Assembly (NCBI GenBank): GCA_029058455.1
Contig: JAIDXU010000180.1
Coordinates: forward strand, 1-11,154
Direction: 5' to 3'
Source of the DNA: Paramuribaculum sp.
GTDB taxonomy: Bacteria; Bacteroidota; Bacteroidia; Bacteroidales; Muribaculaceae
Length of the DNA: 11,154 nt
The number at the start of each line of letters is the position of its first letter. The first letter of the stretch is position 1. A program made the position numbers and the translations under genes. Positions 1-6,738 of this stretch are shown here, piece by piece. The notes under the pieces are model-generated. The model was given only the letters and a program-made list of their open reading frames with translations, was not told the origin of the DNA and did not search any database.

Positions 1-102
1 GATACAGGTTTAGCTTTTTTTGTAGCACTAAACAGCACGAAAAAAGGTGAGCTATTATTAAAATCAATTAGAGTTGACCAAGGCCCTGAAACCCAAGACT
101 AA
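1..102 (+). CDS. C-terminal end of an unidentified protein (partial)
   Basis: Frame 1 is open from the first base to a TAA at 100-102, giving the last 33 residues of a protein whose start lies outside the window. The tail reads ...FFVALNSTKKGELLLKSIRV... and ends in GPETQD. I do not recognise the family. The stretch uses AT-rich codons (TTA, CTA, AGA) unlike the GC-ending codons of the other genes here, so it may have a different history. A strong terminator ten bases downstream supports this being the true end of a plus-strand gene. Confidence 0.55.
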   Translation, partial: DTGLAFFVALNSTKKGELLLKSIRVDQGPETQD

Positions 103-111
103 CTAAATATA

Positions 112-161
112 CCCGACATAAGGTGCGTTAATCAATCCACACCTTATGTCGGGATTTTTTT
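112..161 (+). terminator. Rho-independent terminator, 14-bp stem
   Basis: A perfect 14-bp inverted repeat (CCCGACATAAGGTG at 112-125, its complement at 140-153) encloses a 14-nt loop and is followed by a run of seven T at 155-161. It ends the transcript of the partial plus-strand gene. On the minus strand the stem is followed by a weaker T-rich stretch (TATATTTAG), so it may also stop readthrough from the converging minus-strand operon. Confidence 0.9.
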
Positions 162-172
162 GTCAAATGAGA

Positions 173-200
173 CCAATAGGGAGCATATTTGTCCCATTGG
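173..200 (-). terminator. Bulged hairpin at the end of the minus-strand operon
   Basis: CCAAT (173-177) and GGGA (179-182) pair with TCCC (192-195) and ATTGG (196-200), leaving one bulged A at 178 and a 9-nt loop. It starts 13 nt past the stop codon of the 45-aa minus-strand ORF. There is no clean T tract after it in the minus direction (TCTCATTTGAC), so it is a weak terminator or a 3'-end stabilising hairpin working together with the stronger stem at 112-153. Confidence 0.5.
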
Positions 201-212
201 CCCCCATGTGTC

Positions 213-350
213 TTAGTCTTTTGAGCGGCCTTTGGCGGCGGCGAGAATTTCGGGAGTGAGGATAGTGTGGCGGTTTGCAAAGTTCACCTTGTTGAGCTCG
301 CCGGCATTGAGCGGGCGGGCGCTTTTTATTTCAGGAGGGAGCAGGCTCAT
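213..350 (-). CDS. 45-aa small protein, last gene of the Trx-VKOR cassette
   Basis: An ATG at 350-348 overlaps the TGA of the VKOR gene (349-347) in an ATGA junction, and the frame runs 45 codons to a TAA at 215-213. The peptide begins MSLLPPEIKSARPLNAGELN and ends AAAKGRSKD. It has no cysteine, no signal peptide and no membrane segment, and is basic at its end. About two thirds of its third codon positions are G or C, as in the neighbouring genes, which supports translation. The segment LNAGELNKV is faintly like the leader of Gly-Gly type peptides, but no double glycine follows. I cannot name the family. The ATGA overlap suggests translational coupling to the membrane protein, so it may be a partner, regulator or peptide substrate of it. 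Coding status is fairly likely; function is unknown. Confidence 0.6.
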   Translation of the reverse strand: MSLLPPEIKSARPLNAGELNKVNFANRHTILTPEILAAAKGRSKD

Positions 351-1351
351 TTCTTTTTATATTTAAGATTGGGAATAAGTGCATTGAGGGTCAGCAACAC
401 TATCAGATAGGCCGCGCCGAGAAGTATTATCGAGGCGCTGACAGGCCATATAGGAAACAGCCATCCGCCACCCCAGTAGCAGAAAAACAGCAGCCACAGA
501 GAGGCCTGAACGCTGACACAAAGAGTGCACCATGTTTTGATACGGAATTTCTGATACCAGATGCTCCACACCGTAAAGGGGAGACAGCAGAGATTGCACA
601 CCGCCAGCAGGTGAATCGCTCCGGGAAATATAAGCAGACAGAGGAGACTGACTCCGAAATAGGCGAAGCCTACCTCACTCCAGTTCACAATGCCGAGAAA
701 CGAGGAAGCTTTGGTCGACAACACAGTGTCACACCCCTCCTTGTCGAGCACTCCGCAAACTTTTCCGGCAGTCTTGCTGTGGATTCCCATAGATTTCTGC
801 ACGAGCATGTAGGTCAGCGCCAGTCCGAGCAGATCGACCAAAGTTATCAGCACTGTCGAGAGATGGTTACCCAGACCGTTGCTCACAAATAGCCAGAGAG
901 CCACAATAAGCACCGCTGCGGTGAGCACCACGCGTTTACCCTTGGCTATAAGCTCGGCTCTATGGTGAGCGGCATAGTCAGGCTCGCGGGCATCGGCTCC
1001 TTTCATGCCCAGCAACACAAAACCGGTTGTGGCCGAGAGAAAATTGTCGGGCGTGGTAGTGAGAATCTCCCCCTCCGACTCATAGACTATCTTGTCGGGG
1101 GCGAAACTTCTTACTATCACAAAGCCTTTGGCCGTATCGGCAAGCCACGGAACCGGTAAGAGCGCCATTTCCTTGCGGTCGGTAATTTCATAACCCTCCG
1201 ATTCCACCCCATACTCCTTAAGAAGCCGGGTGAAACCGAAGAGAGATTTAAACGGCATGGTCTCAAACCGGCCGGTAGAATATTCTTTTGTGTGGTCTAC
1301 ACCGAGAGCGTCAAGATAGTCAATAAATATGTTATGACTAACCGAACTCAT
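347..1351 (-). CDS. VKOR-family membrane oxidoreductase with degenerate C39-like N-terminal domain
   Basis: The protein has 334 residues. Residues 5-115 resemble a C39-peptidase-like fold (IDYLDALGV, then TKGFVIVRS where active peptidases have an His-Phe-Val-Val motif) but contain no cysteine at all, so this domain cannot be an active cysteine protease. Six hydrophobic segments follow at about 140-158, 164-185, 225-245, 246-266, 279-292 and 302-325. The vitamin K epoxide reductase signature is complete: loop cysteines C199 and C207, a Ser at 225, and the CXXC C275-TL-C278 ahead of the next helix. VKOR proteins pass electrons from a thiol protein to a quinone, making disulfides. Relatives in Bacteroidetes may carry a fused thioredoxin; here the thioredoxin is a separate gene directly upstream (2-nt gap, TAATAATG). 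Lysine/arginine clusters place both cysteine pairs on the cytoplasmic side (see findings). Family call is firm; the direction of the reaction and the substrate are inference. Confidence 0.85.
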   Translation of the reverse strand: MSSVSHNIFIDYLDALGVDHTKEYSTGRFETMPFKSLFGFTRLLKEYGVESEGYEITDRKEMALLPVPWLADTAKGFVIVRSFAPDKIVYESEGEILTTTPDNFLSATTGFVLLGMKGADAREPDYAAHHRAELIAKGKRVVLTAAVLIVALWLFVSNGLGNHLSTVLITLVDLLGLALTYMLVQKSMGIHSKTAGKVCGVLDKEGCDTVLSTKASSFLGIVNWSEVGFAYFGVSLLCLLIFPGAIHLLAVCNLCCLPFTVWSIWYQKFRIKTWCTLCVSVQASLWLLFFCYWGGGWLFPIWPVSASIILLGAAYLIVLLTLNALIPNLKYKKK

Positions 1352-1353
1352 TA

Positions 1354-1659
1354 TTATTTGGCAAATGATTCAACCTTGCCGAGCAGGGTATCACCCTCAA
1401 TCTCGCCGCTGTAGCGCCACACGGGTTTACCATCTGAATAGATTATGAATGTAGGTATCGATTTAACACCGGCAGTGTCGGCATCATCCTCATTTTCATC
1501 AATATCATACTGATAAACAGGCACTCTGTCGCCTAATATCTCTTTCACACCCTCTACTACGGGCATCATTCTCTTGCAATGAGGGCACCATGAGGCATAA
1601 AATTCCACTAACACTACAGGTGCTGACACTACAGCTTGGCCAAAAGGTAAGGTTGACAT
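1354..1659 (-). CDS. Small thioredoxin with CPHC active site
   Basis: A single thioredoxin domain of 101 residues. The active site is WCPHC with C25 and C28, and the cis-proline is P69 in SIPT. A CPHC centre is typical of the oxidising DsbA family rather than of classical CGPC thioredoxin, and suggests a more oxidising potential. The start is fixed by an in-frame TAA at 1677-1675, 15 nt upstream of the ATG, so no signal peptide can be added: the protein should be cytoplasmic. Its stop lies 2 nt before the start of the VKOR gene, so the two are probably translated together and act as a redox pair. It follows tamL after 103 nt; I found no convincing promoter in that gap, so readthrough from tamL is possible. 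Confidence 0.9.
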   Translation of the reverse strand: MSTLPFGQAVVSAPVVLVEFYASWCPHCKRMMPVVEGVKEILGDRVPVYQYDIDENEDDADTAGVKSIPTFIIYSDGKPVWRYSGEIEGDTLLGKVESFAK

Positions 1660-1762
1660 AGTATTTTCTTGTTGTTAAGTTTATAAATAAAGGTGAATGA
1701 GGGAGAGTTCTCCCCCTGCTATATTTATAACACACAACAACCCGCTAAAGTTAGACGGAATT

Positions 1763-4171
1763 TCAGAAAGGATAGCCCACGGCGAAATGGAAAGTGGCGT
1801 CGCGGTGCCAATTGGGGTGAATGAGCGGCCACGGCTCACGCCCGCGCGCAGGATTGTGGGCTTTCATGCCGAGGTCGAAACGCAACAGAAAATAATCGAA
1901 ATCAAGTCTCAGACCGAGACCATAGGCAAGAGCTATCTGCTTGTAGAAGGTTGACAACCTAAACACACCTCCCGGCTGGTTGGGATAGTTGCGGATGGTC
2001 CAGATATTGCCGGCGTCGATAAAGGCACCGCCATCTATCACCCAAAAGAGCTTCAACCTGTATTCGAGACTCAGATCAAGCCTTATGTCGCCGCACTGAT
2101 TTATGAAGTCGGTCACCGAGTTGCGGCCGTCATATTCACCCGGACCGAGAGTTCTTACGCTCCAGCCCCTCACACCGTTGGCGCCTCCGGCATAGAATCT
2201 TTTTTCGAACGGCACCATCGACGAGTTGGCGTATGGCACAGCCACACCGGCTCCCACATGAAACGCCACCGCCTGATTGCGGATAGAGAAATTGCGGGTG
2301 AGAGTATAGTCGACCTCCGCTTTGGCATACTGGGCATACTGAATACCGAATATCTTATATACTCCGTCGCTGCGTTTGCTGCCGGTGAGTGTCGAGATGG
2401 CATAGAGCAGATTGCCGGCAACCTCGCCCGAAGCCCTCACGCTGTAGACAAGCGGCTGACGGCGCGGCATTTTGATGGCGCCCGAAGCAATACGCCGGTT
2501 GGTGCGGTAGTAGGTATAGCCGCTTCTCATTATAAAGTGATCTTCGTAGCTGTATCTCAGCAGAGGGTTGTCGGGAGCTATCTCCTCGATAAAGTTGATG
2601 GTCGACTCGGGAAGACGCACATAGTTGACATCCACGAGGTCGAATGTGCGCCGCTCGCGACCTCCCAACGCAGTCCACTTATATTTGAGAGCCGCGCCCG
2701 CTATAATGCGCGTATATTCGGGTCGCTCCTGATAGGAAGCCGACAGCGCCACCTCGGTCGAAGCATTGACGCGGCGGCGGTAGTCATGGCTCAGGAAAGG
2801 AAACAGAAACTTCGGAAAGGTGATGCCCACCTCGCCGGCCCATTCGGTGTAATGATTGTGAATCAGCCCCGAAAGGTTGCCAGAGAGACTCTCATAGTTC
2901 ATCCTTATCTTGGCGGTGAGCAGATTGGAAGCGTGGCCGAGGTTGCGGTAATTATATTTTATACCGGCTCCGAATCCGAGGTCACCCTCCGAGTTTGTGC
3001 CCTCAACCTCAAAGCTCACGCCCTGCTTCTTGTTACGGGTGAGCATGATATAGACATCGACAGTCTCCTCGTTGTCGCGCACACGGCCTGTCGCTCCCGC
3101 AGGGCGCAATTCGATGTTGATCGATCTGAGCAGCGGTAGCTTGGCAAGTGACTCATACGTGCGGTCGACATTATAAGAGCTGTAAAGATTGCCGGGAGTG
3201 ATGAAGCAATGTTCTTTGAGCACCGACGGGCGGATATACCGGTCATCGCCATACACCACTTCTATGCCCCGGTAATCAACGGTGTCGCGGATAGATGAAT
3301 CGATTACGGCAGGTGAGAGCGACGACGCGGGAGAATAGTCGGTTATAAACATAACCCGGCCAATACGGTAGGTGAGATGGCGGGGAGCCTTCTCGCTCTC
3401 AGGGGCGAGCGGATCACGGCGCGGAGGATTGACCACAAGGGTCAGATCGACATCATGACTTCCGAGGGCGGTATCAGCCTCAAAGGTTATATATTCTTTG
3501 GTAAAGGCATAGTAGCCGTGGTTGCGCAGACGGTTGGCTATCAGCGTGCGCTCGTTGTCGAGCAAATTGCGGTCGAGCAGGCTGCCCGGCGAGAGAAGAA
3601 ACCTTGCCGAATCGGCCATTATTATCCGCGCCATAGCCGAGTCGGATATATTATAGGAGAGGGAGTGAAGTTTGTGGGGGGTGCCGGCATTGATTTTATA
3701 GGTTACCTTGGCCTTGCGCGACAGCGAGTCGATAGTGGTGGTCTGCGACACATTGGCTCCCATATAACCCTTATTGATCAGAGCAAGCCGCAATTGATTG
3801 GCCGACGCCGAGGTAAGCTCTTCGTTCAGAACCACAGGGGGCTGACCCAGCGAACGGAGCCAGCGGTTATACCATCGGGTGCTGTCGGCACCCGAAAGCG
3901 AATACATGCCGAGCTGCAGTTTCCAGAATCCCAACACCTTGTGATTAGGGAGCTGGCGGAGATAGTTGGTGAGTTCAAGAGTTGAAATATCTTTGGGCGA
4001 ATCCTCAATCTCGATTTTCACTTTGTCGAGGAGATATTCCCCCTGAGGCACATGCTTGGTGGAGCTGCATGCAGCCATAGTGACCGCCGCCACAAGCGTC
4101 AGCCACACCCACACACCCCGCCCGAGCGGACTGCGTGACAGCCTGGAAAGTCGTTTAACTCTTGTCAACAT
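1763..4171 (-). CDS. tamL: TamL-type outer membrane lipoprotein (Omp85/BamA superfamily)
   Basis: 802 residues. The N-terminus has an arginine-rich start, a hydrophobic stretch (21-34) and a lipobox TMAAC with C35, so it is a lipoprotein, the form of TamA found in Bacteroidetes. Residues about 40-360 hold three POTRA-like repeats (e.g. ANQLRLALINKGYMGA at 124-139 and ANRLRNHGYY at 212-221). Residues about 385-802 are a beta-barrel with alternating aromatic strands, the Omp85 loop-6 motif VRGW at 667-670 (in GGANGVRGW), and a final aromatic residue (GYPF end) as barrel proteins have. Such proteins work with inner-membrane TamB in outer-membrane protein or lipid assembly; no tamB gene is in this window. 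The gene is transcribed from the divergent region and precedes the thioredoxin-VKOR genes. An authentic BamA is less likely because of the lipobox and POTRA number. Confidence 0.85.
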   Translation of the reverse strand: MLTRVKRLSRLSRSPLGRGVWVWLTLVAAVTMAACSSTKHVPQGEYLLDKVKIEIEDSPKDISTLELTNYLRQLPNHKVLGFWKLQLGMYSLSGADSTRWYNRWLRSLGQPPVVLNEELTSASANQLRLALINKGYMGANVSQTTTIDSLSRKAKVTYKINAGTPHKLHSLSYNISDSAMARIIMADSARFLLSPGSLLDRNLLDNERTLIANRLRNHGYYAFTKEYITFEADTALGSHDVDLTLVVNPPRRDPLAPESEKAPRHLTYRIGRVMFITDYSPASSLSPAVIDSSIRDTVDYRGIEVVYGDDRYIRPSVLKEHCFITPGNLYSSYNVDRTYESLAKLPLLRSINIELRPAGATGRVRDNEETVDVYIMLTRNKKQGVSFEVEGTNSEGDLGFGAGIKYNYRNLGHASNLLTAKIRMNYESLSGNLSGLIHNHYTEWAGEVGITFPKFLFPFLSHDYRRRVNASTEVALSASYQERPEYTRIIAGAALKYKWTALGGRERRTFDLVDVNYVRLPESTINFIEEIAPDNPLLRYSYEDHFIMRSGYTYYRTNRRIASGAIKMPRRQPLVYSVRASGEVAGNLLYAISTLTGSKRSDGVYKIFGIQYAQYAKAEVDYTLTRNFSIRNQAVAFHVGAGVAVPYANSSMVPFEKRFYAGGANGVRGWSVRTLGPGEYDGRNSVTDFINQCGDIRLDLSLEYRLKLFWVIDGGAFIDAGNIWTIRNYPNQPGGVFRLSTFYKQIALAYGLGLRLDFDYFLLRFDLGMKAHNPARGREPWPLIHPNWHRDATFHFAVGYPF

Positions 4172-4223
4172 CTGATACTCAGTCGGTGGCGAAGCTTAAC
4201 GCATCAACCCCCGATTGACAGTG

Positions 4224-4256
4224 CAAAGATAATTCATCCACTCGAATTTCACCCAA
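4224..4256 (-). promoter_or_regulatory. Promoter of tamL
   Basis: On the minus strand TATCTTTG (4231-4224) matches the Bacteroidetes -7 consensus TAnnTTTG exactly. A weak -33 element (TTGGG, with TTG at 4256-4254) lies 22 nt upstream. Transcription would begin roughly 45 nt ahead of the tamL start. Confidence 0.55.
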
Positions 4257-4357
4257 TCTTTTTCTCACAAATACATTAACCGGTATCTCTCTCCATAACA
4301 TCCCCGGGTCGGGAGAGCCAAAATTTGGAAAGCGACGGAAATTTCCCGGGATTTATT

Positions 4358-4388
4358 ATTGACAGATGGAGTTTTTTCATTACTTTTG
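4358..4388 (+). promoter_or_regulatory. Promoter of the zapB-like/zapA/rny block
   Basis: TACTTTTG at 4381-4388 is a full match to TAnnTTTG, and ATTG (4358-4361) sits 19 nt upstream, the spacing expected for the Bacteroidetes primary sigma factor. The start codon follows 18 nt after the -7 box, so the leader is very short. I see no Shine-Dalgarno; an A-rich stretch (GAAAAATTAGAAGAAGT) precedes the ATG, as is usual in this phylum. Confidence 0.75.
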
Positions 4389-4406
4389 TGAAAAATTAGA
4401 AGAAGT

Positions 4407-4706
4407 ATGTCTGTCGAGCTTCAACAGCGCGTAGCCGATATAAGCCGCAAGGCAGGGTTGCTGACACAAAGGTGCCGCAATCTCTCCGCCCGTCTTGATG
4501 AGGCGCTGACCGAGCTTGAGCTGCAGAGGCGGCTCAACCGGCAGTTGTCGGAACAAAACAGCGTTCTGACGGCTCAGCTTGAGAATATACGTATTGCCGG
4601 AGCTATCACTCCGGGCAGTGCCGACTATGCGGATGCCCGCAGCATACTCTCCGAATTAGTGTGCGAAATTGACCGCTGCATCACCGACCTCACCCACGAC
4701 GAATGA
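4407..4706 (+). CDS. Coiled-coil protein upstream of zapA, ZapB-like
   Basis: 99 residues. Residues 1 to about 65 form a continuous heptad-rich coiled coil (for example LDEALTELELQRRLNRQLSE), followed by a short linker with Gly/Pro (ITPGS) and a C-terminal helix (ARSILSELVCEIDRCITDL). There is no signal peptide or membrane helix. Its stop is 4 nt before the start of zapA, so the two are co-translated. Short coiled-coil proteins next to zapA in Bacteroidetes are plausible functional counterparts of ZapB, which bundles with ZapA at the FtsZ ring. The sequence itself shows only the coiled coil; the division role is inferred from the neighbour. It is the first gene after the promoter at 4358-4388. 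Confidence 0.7.
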   Translation: MSVELQQRVADISRKAGLLTQRCRNLSARLDEALTELELQRRLNRQLSEQNSVLTAQLENIRIAGAITPGSADYADARSILSELVCEIDRCITDLTHDE

Positions 4707-4710
4707 TGCA

Positions 4711-4995
4711 ATGAAAGATAAAATCAACATAACTCTCAATATAGCCGGAGAGATTCTTGAGCTCCGCATACCCCGCGACGAAGAGGAGATTCTTCGCAAC
4801 GCCACTCTCGAGATCAATCGGGTGTGGAACAGCTGGAAATCAGTCTTCAAAGACAGCAGTTCAGCCCAGGTGCTGGCAAGAATCACGCTGCTGTTTGCCC
4901 GTGGATTTCTCGCTCAGAAAGCTGCCAACGAGAGCGTTGACACGCTGTTAAGCTCTCTCGATAAGGAGCTTGACGATCTGTTGGCCGAGAGTTGA
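4711..4995 (+). CDS. zapA: Cell division protein ZapA
   Basis: 94 residues from the ATG at 4711. The N-terminal part (INITLNIAGEILELRIPRDEEE) is the ZapA head domain: a beta hairpin followed by the R-I-P-x-D-E-E segment. A helix with ILRNATLEINRVWNSW follows, then a long C-terminal helix (ARITLLFARGFLAQK...LDKELDDLL) that makes the dimer/tetramer coiled coil. ZapA crosslinks FtsZ filaments in the cytoplasm at midcell. An in-frame ATG at 4669 would add 14 Ser/Thr/Pro-rich residues lying inside the upstream gene; I prefer 4711 because it leaves the usual ZapA length and a 4-nt gap. A structured RNA region starts right after the stop. Confidence 0.88.
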   Translation: MKDKINITLNIAGEILELRIPRDEEEILRNATLEINRVWNSWKSVFKDSSSAQVLARITLLFARGFLAQKAANESVDTLLSSLDKELDDLLAES

Positions 4996-4997
4996 CC

Positions 4998-5128
4998 CTA
5001 AGGTGTCTGCCCCGTTTACCTCGGGGAGAGCGCCGGAATGATGATAGTGCAGATTCCGCACAAAGCCATGATTACCCTTTCCTTACGGGTCGGGTGATTA
5101 AGCTTGCGGCGTCGGCACATTTTTTATG
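4998..5128 (+). ncRNA. ssrS: Structured RNA, candidate 6S RNA (ssrS)
   Basis: No ORF occupies this gap between zapA and rny, yet it is rich in pairing. GTGTC (5003-5007) can pair with GGCAC (5114-5118) as an outer stem. CCCCG (5010-5014) and CGGGG (5022-5026) form a hairpin. GCGCCG (5030-5035) can pair with CGGCGT (5107-5112), and GATTACCC (5070-5077) with GGGTGATT (5092-5099). CGGAAT/ATTCCG (5034-5039/5053-5058) is a competing local hairpin. Six T (5120-5125) follow the closing stem like a terminator tail. The 6S RNA gene directly follows zapA in many bacteria, which suggests the identity; 6S RNA binds the housekeeping RNA polymerase holoenzyme. It could instead be another Bacteroidales RNA or a leader of rny. 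The RNA ends are approximate. Confidence 0.55.
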
Positions 5129-5196
5129 TCCTTACCGCAAACCCTTTTAGATCAACATTTTTAACATAACCATATTAATTTCTACCATAACATCCT

Positions 5197-6738
5197 ATGA
5201 CCGCAATAATCTATATAGCCGTTGCATTGGTTTGCATTGCGCTCGGAGTGGCCGTGACTCTGATTGTTCAGCGCAATCTGGCCAAAACACGTGCCAAAGC
5301 CATCGTTGAGGAAGCCCGGCTCGAAGCCGATGTGCTCAAGAAAAACAAATTGCTCGAAGCCCGCGAAGAGGGTCTGAAAATAACCGCTGATGCTGAAAAA
5401 GCCGCCACCCAGAAGATGAACAAGGTGCAAAGCATCGAATCAAGACTCAAGCAGCGCGAAATTCAACTCAACCAGCAGCAGAGCGAAAATCAGCGCACAC
5501 GCAACGACCTCGACAACACCCGCGCCAAACTCGACGACTATAACAACCGCCTTAACGAACGCTCTCAGGAGCTCGACGTGCTTCAGGGAAAAATCCGCGA
5601 GGAGCTGGAACATGTTTCGGGTCTTTCAAGCGACGAAGCCCGCGAAAAACTCATCGAAAGCCTCAAAGATGAAGCCAAGACAGCTGCCGCAAGCTATATC
5701 AACGACATCATGGACGAAGCCAAGCTCACAGCCAACAAGGAGGCCAAGAAAATCGTGGTGCAGTCGATTCAGCGCGTAGCCACCGAGACAGCCATCGAAA
5801 ACTCCGTAACGGTATTCCCCATCGACAGCGACGAAATAAAAGGACGTATCATTGGCCGCGAGGGTCGCAACATTCGCGCTCTCGAAGCCGCGACAGGCAT
5901 TGAAATCATAGTTGACGATACCCCTGAAGCGATCGTTCTCTCAGGCTTCGACCCCGTGAGACGCGAAATAGCCCGCCTCGCCCTTCATCAGCTTGTGGCC
6001 GACGGCCGTATTCACCCCGCCCGTATCGAGGAAGTGGTGGCCAAGGTGAAAAAGCAGATTGAGGAGGAAATTGTGGAAACCGGCAAGCGCACCGCCATCG
6101 ATCTCGGCATACATGGTCTGCATCCCGACCTCATCCGCCTCGTCGGTAAAATGAAATATCGCTCATCCTACGGTCAGAATCTCCTGCAGCACTCGCGCGA
6201 AACCGCCAACCTCTGTGCCGTTATGGCCTCGGAACTCGGCCTCAACCCCAAGAAAGCACGTCGCGCCGGCTTGCTCCACGACATAGGCAAGGTGCCCGAC
6301 GAAGAGCCCGAACTGCCCCACGCACTCATAGGCATGAAGCTTGCTGAAAAATATAAGGAGAAACCCGAAATATGCAACGCTATCGGCGCCCACCACGACG
6401 AAATCGAGCAGACCTCTCTGCTGGCTCCCATCGTGCAGGTGTGTGACGCAATTTCCGGTGCCCGTCCCGGTGCCCGCCGCGAAATTGTCGAAGCCTATAT
6501 CAAGCGTCTCAACGACCTCGAGCAGCTCGCCCTCAGCTATCCCGGCGTGATAAAGACCTATGCCATTCAGGCCGGTCGCGAACTGAGAGTGATTGTAGGC
6601 GCCGACAAGATCAGCGACAACGAAACAGAAAAACTCTCGGCCGAAATTGCCAAACGTATTCAAGACGAAATGACCTATCCCGGTCAGGTGAAGATCACCG
6701 TGATACGTGAAACCCGTTCCGTGAGCTTCGCCAAATGA
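5197..6738 (+). CDS. rny: Ribonuclease Y
   Basis: 513 residues, the full family length. A membrane anchor covers residues 2-24, followed by a long charged coiled coil (about 28-165). The KH domain is at about 205-265 with the RNA-binding [10 protein letters not shown] loop at 216-225. The HD domain spans about 330-425 with the metal-binding HD pair in HDIGK (361-365), GAHHDE (397-402) and [11 protein letters not shown] (417-427). RNase Y is a membrane-bound endonuclease that starts mRNA decay and some RNA maturation. The gene follows the putative 6S RNA after an AT-rich spacer with no recognisable promoter, so readthrough from the zap genes is likely. Its stop overlaps the start of ricT (ATGA), which hints at joint production with RicT. 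Confidence 0.97.
   Translation: MTAIIYIAVALVCIALGVAVTLIVQRNLAKTRAKAIVEEARLEADVLKKNKLLEAREEGLKITADAEKAATQKMNKVQSIESRLKQREIQLNQQQSENQRTRNDLDNTRAKLDDYNNRLNERSQELDVLQGKIREELEHVSGLSSDEAREKLIESLKDEAKTAAASYINDIMDEAKLTANKEAKKIVVQSIQRVATETAIENSVTVFPIDSDEIKGRIIGREGRNIRALEAATGIEIIVDDTPEAIVLSGFDPVRREIARLALHQLVADGRIHPARIEEVVAKVKKQIEEEIVETGKRTAIDLGIHGLHPDLIRLVGKMKYRSSYGQNLLQHSRETANLCAVMASELGLNPKKARRAGLLHDIGKVPDEEPELPHALIGMKLAEKYKEKPEICNAIGAHHDEIEQTSLLAPIVQVCDAISGARPGARREIVEAYIKRLNDLEQLALSYPGVIKTYAIQAGRELRVIVGADKISDNETEKLSAEIAKRIQDEMTYPGQVKITVIRETRSVSFAK

Noticed and set aside
1701..1714. GGGAG/CTCCC hairpin between tamL and the thioredoxin gene as a terminator
   Set aside because: The stem is only five base pairs with a 4-nt loop and no T tract follows on either strand, so I do not call it a terminator.
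1747..1754. TAACTTTA on the minus strand as a promoter for the thioredoxin gene
   Set aside because: It misses the final G of TAnnTTTG and no TTTG-like -33 element lies at the right distance.
2258..3139. A 293-codon plus-strand open frame opposite tamL
   Set aside because: It lies wholly antisense to the well-supported TamL coding sequence and its translation shows no domain; it is a by-product of the GC-rich codon pattern. The 202-codon frame at 3377-3985 is the same case.
4669..4710. Upstream in-frame ATG as the zapA start
   Set aside because: It would add a Ser/Thr/Pro-rich stretch that overlaps the preceding gene and is not part of the ZapA fold; the ATG at 4711 fits the family better.
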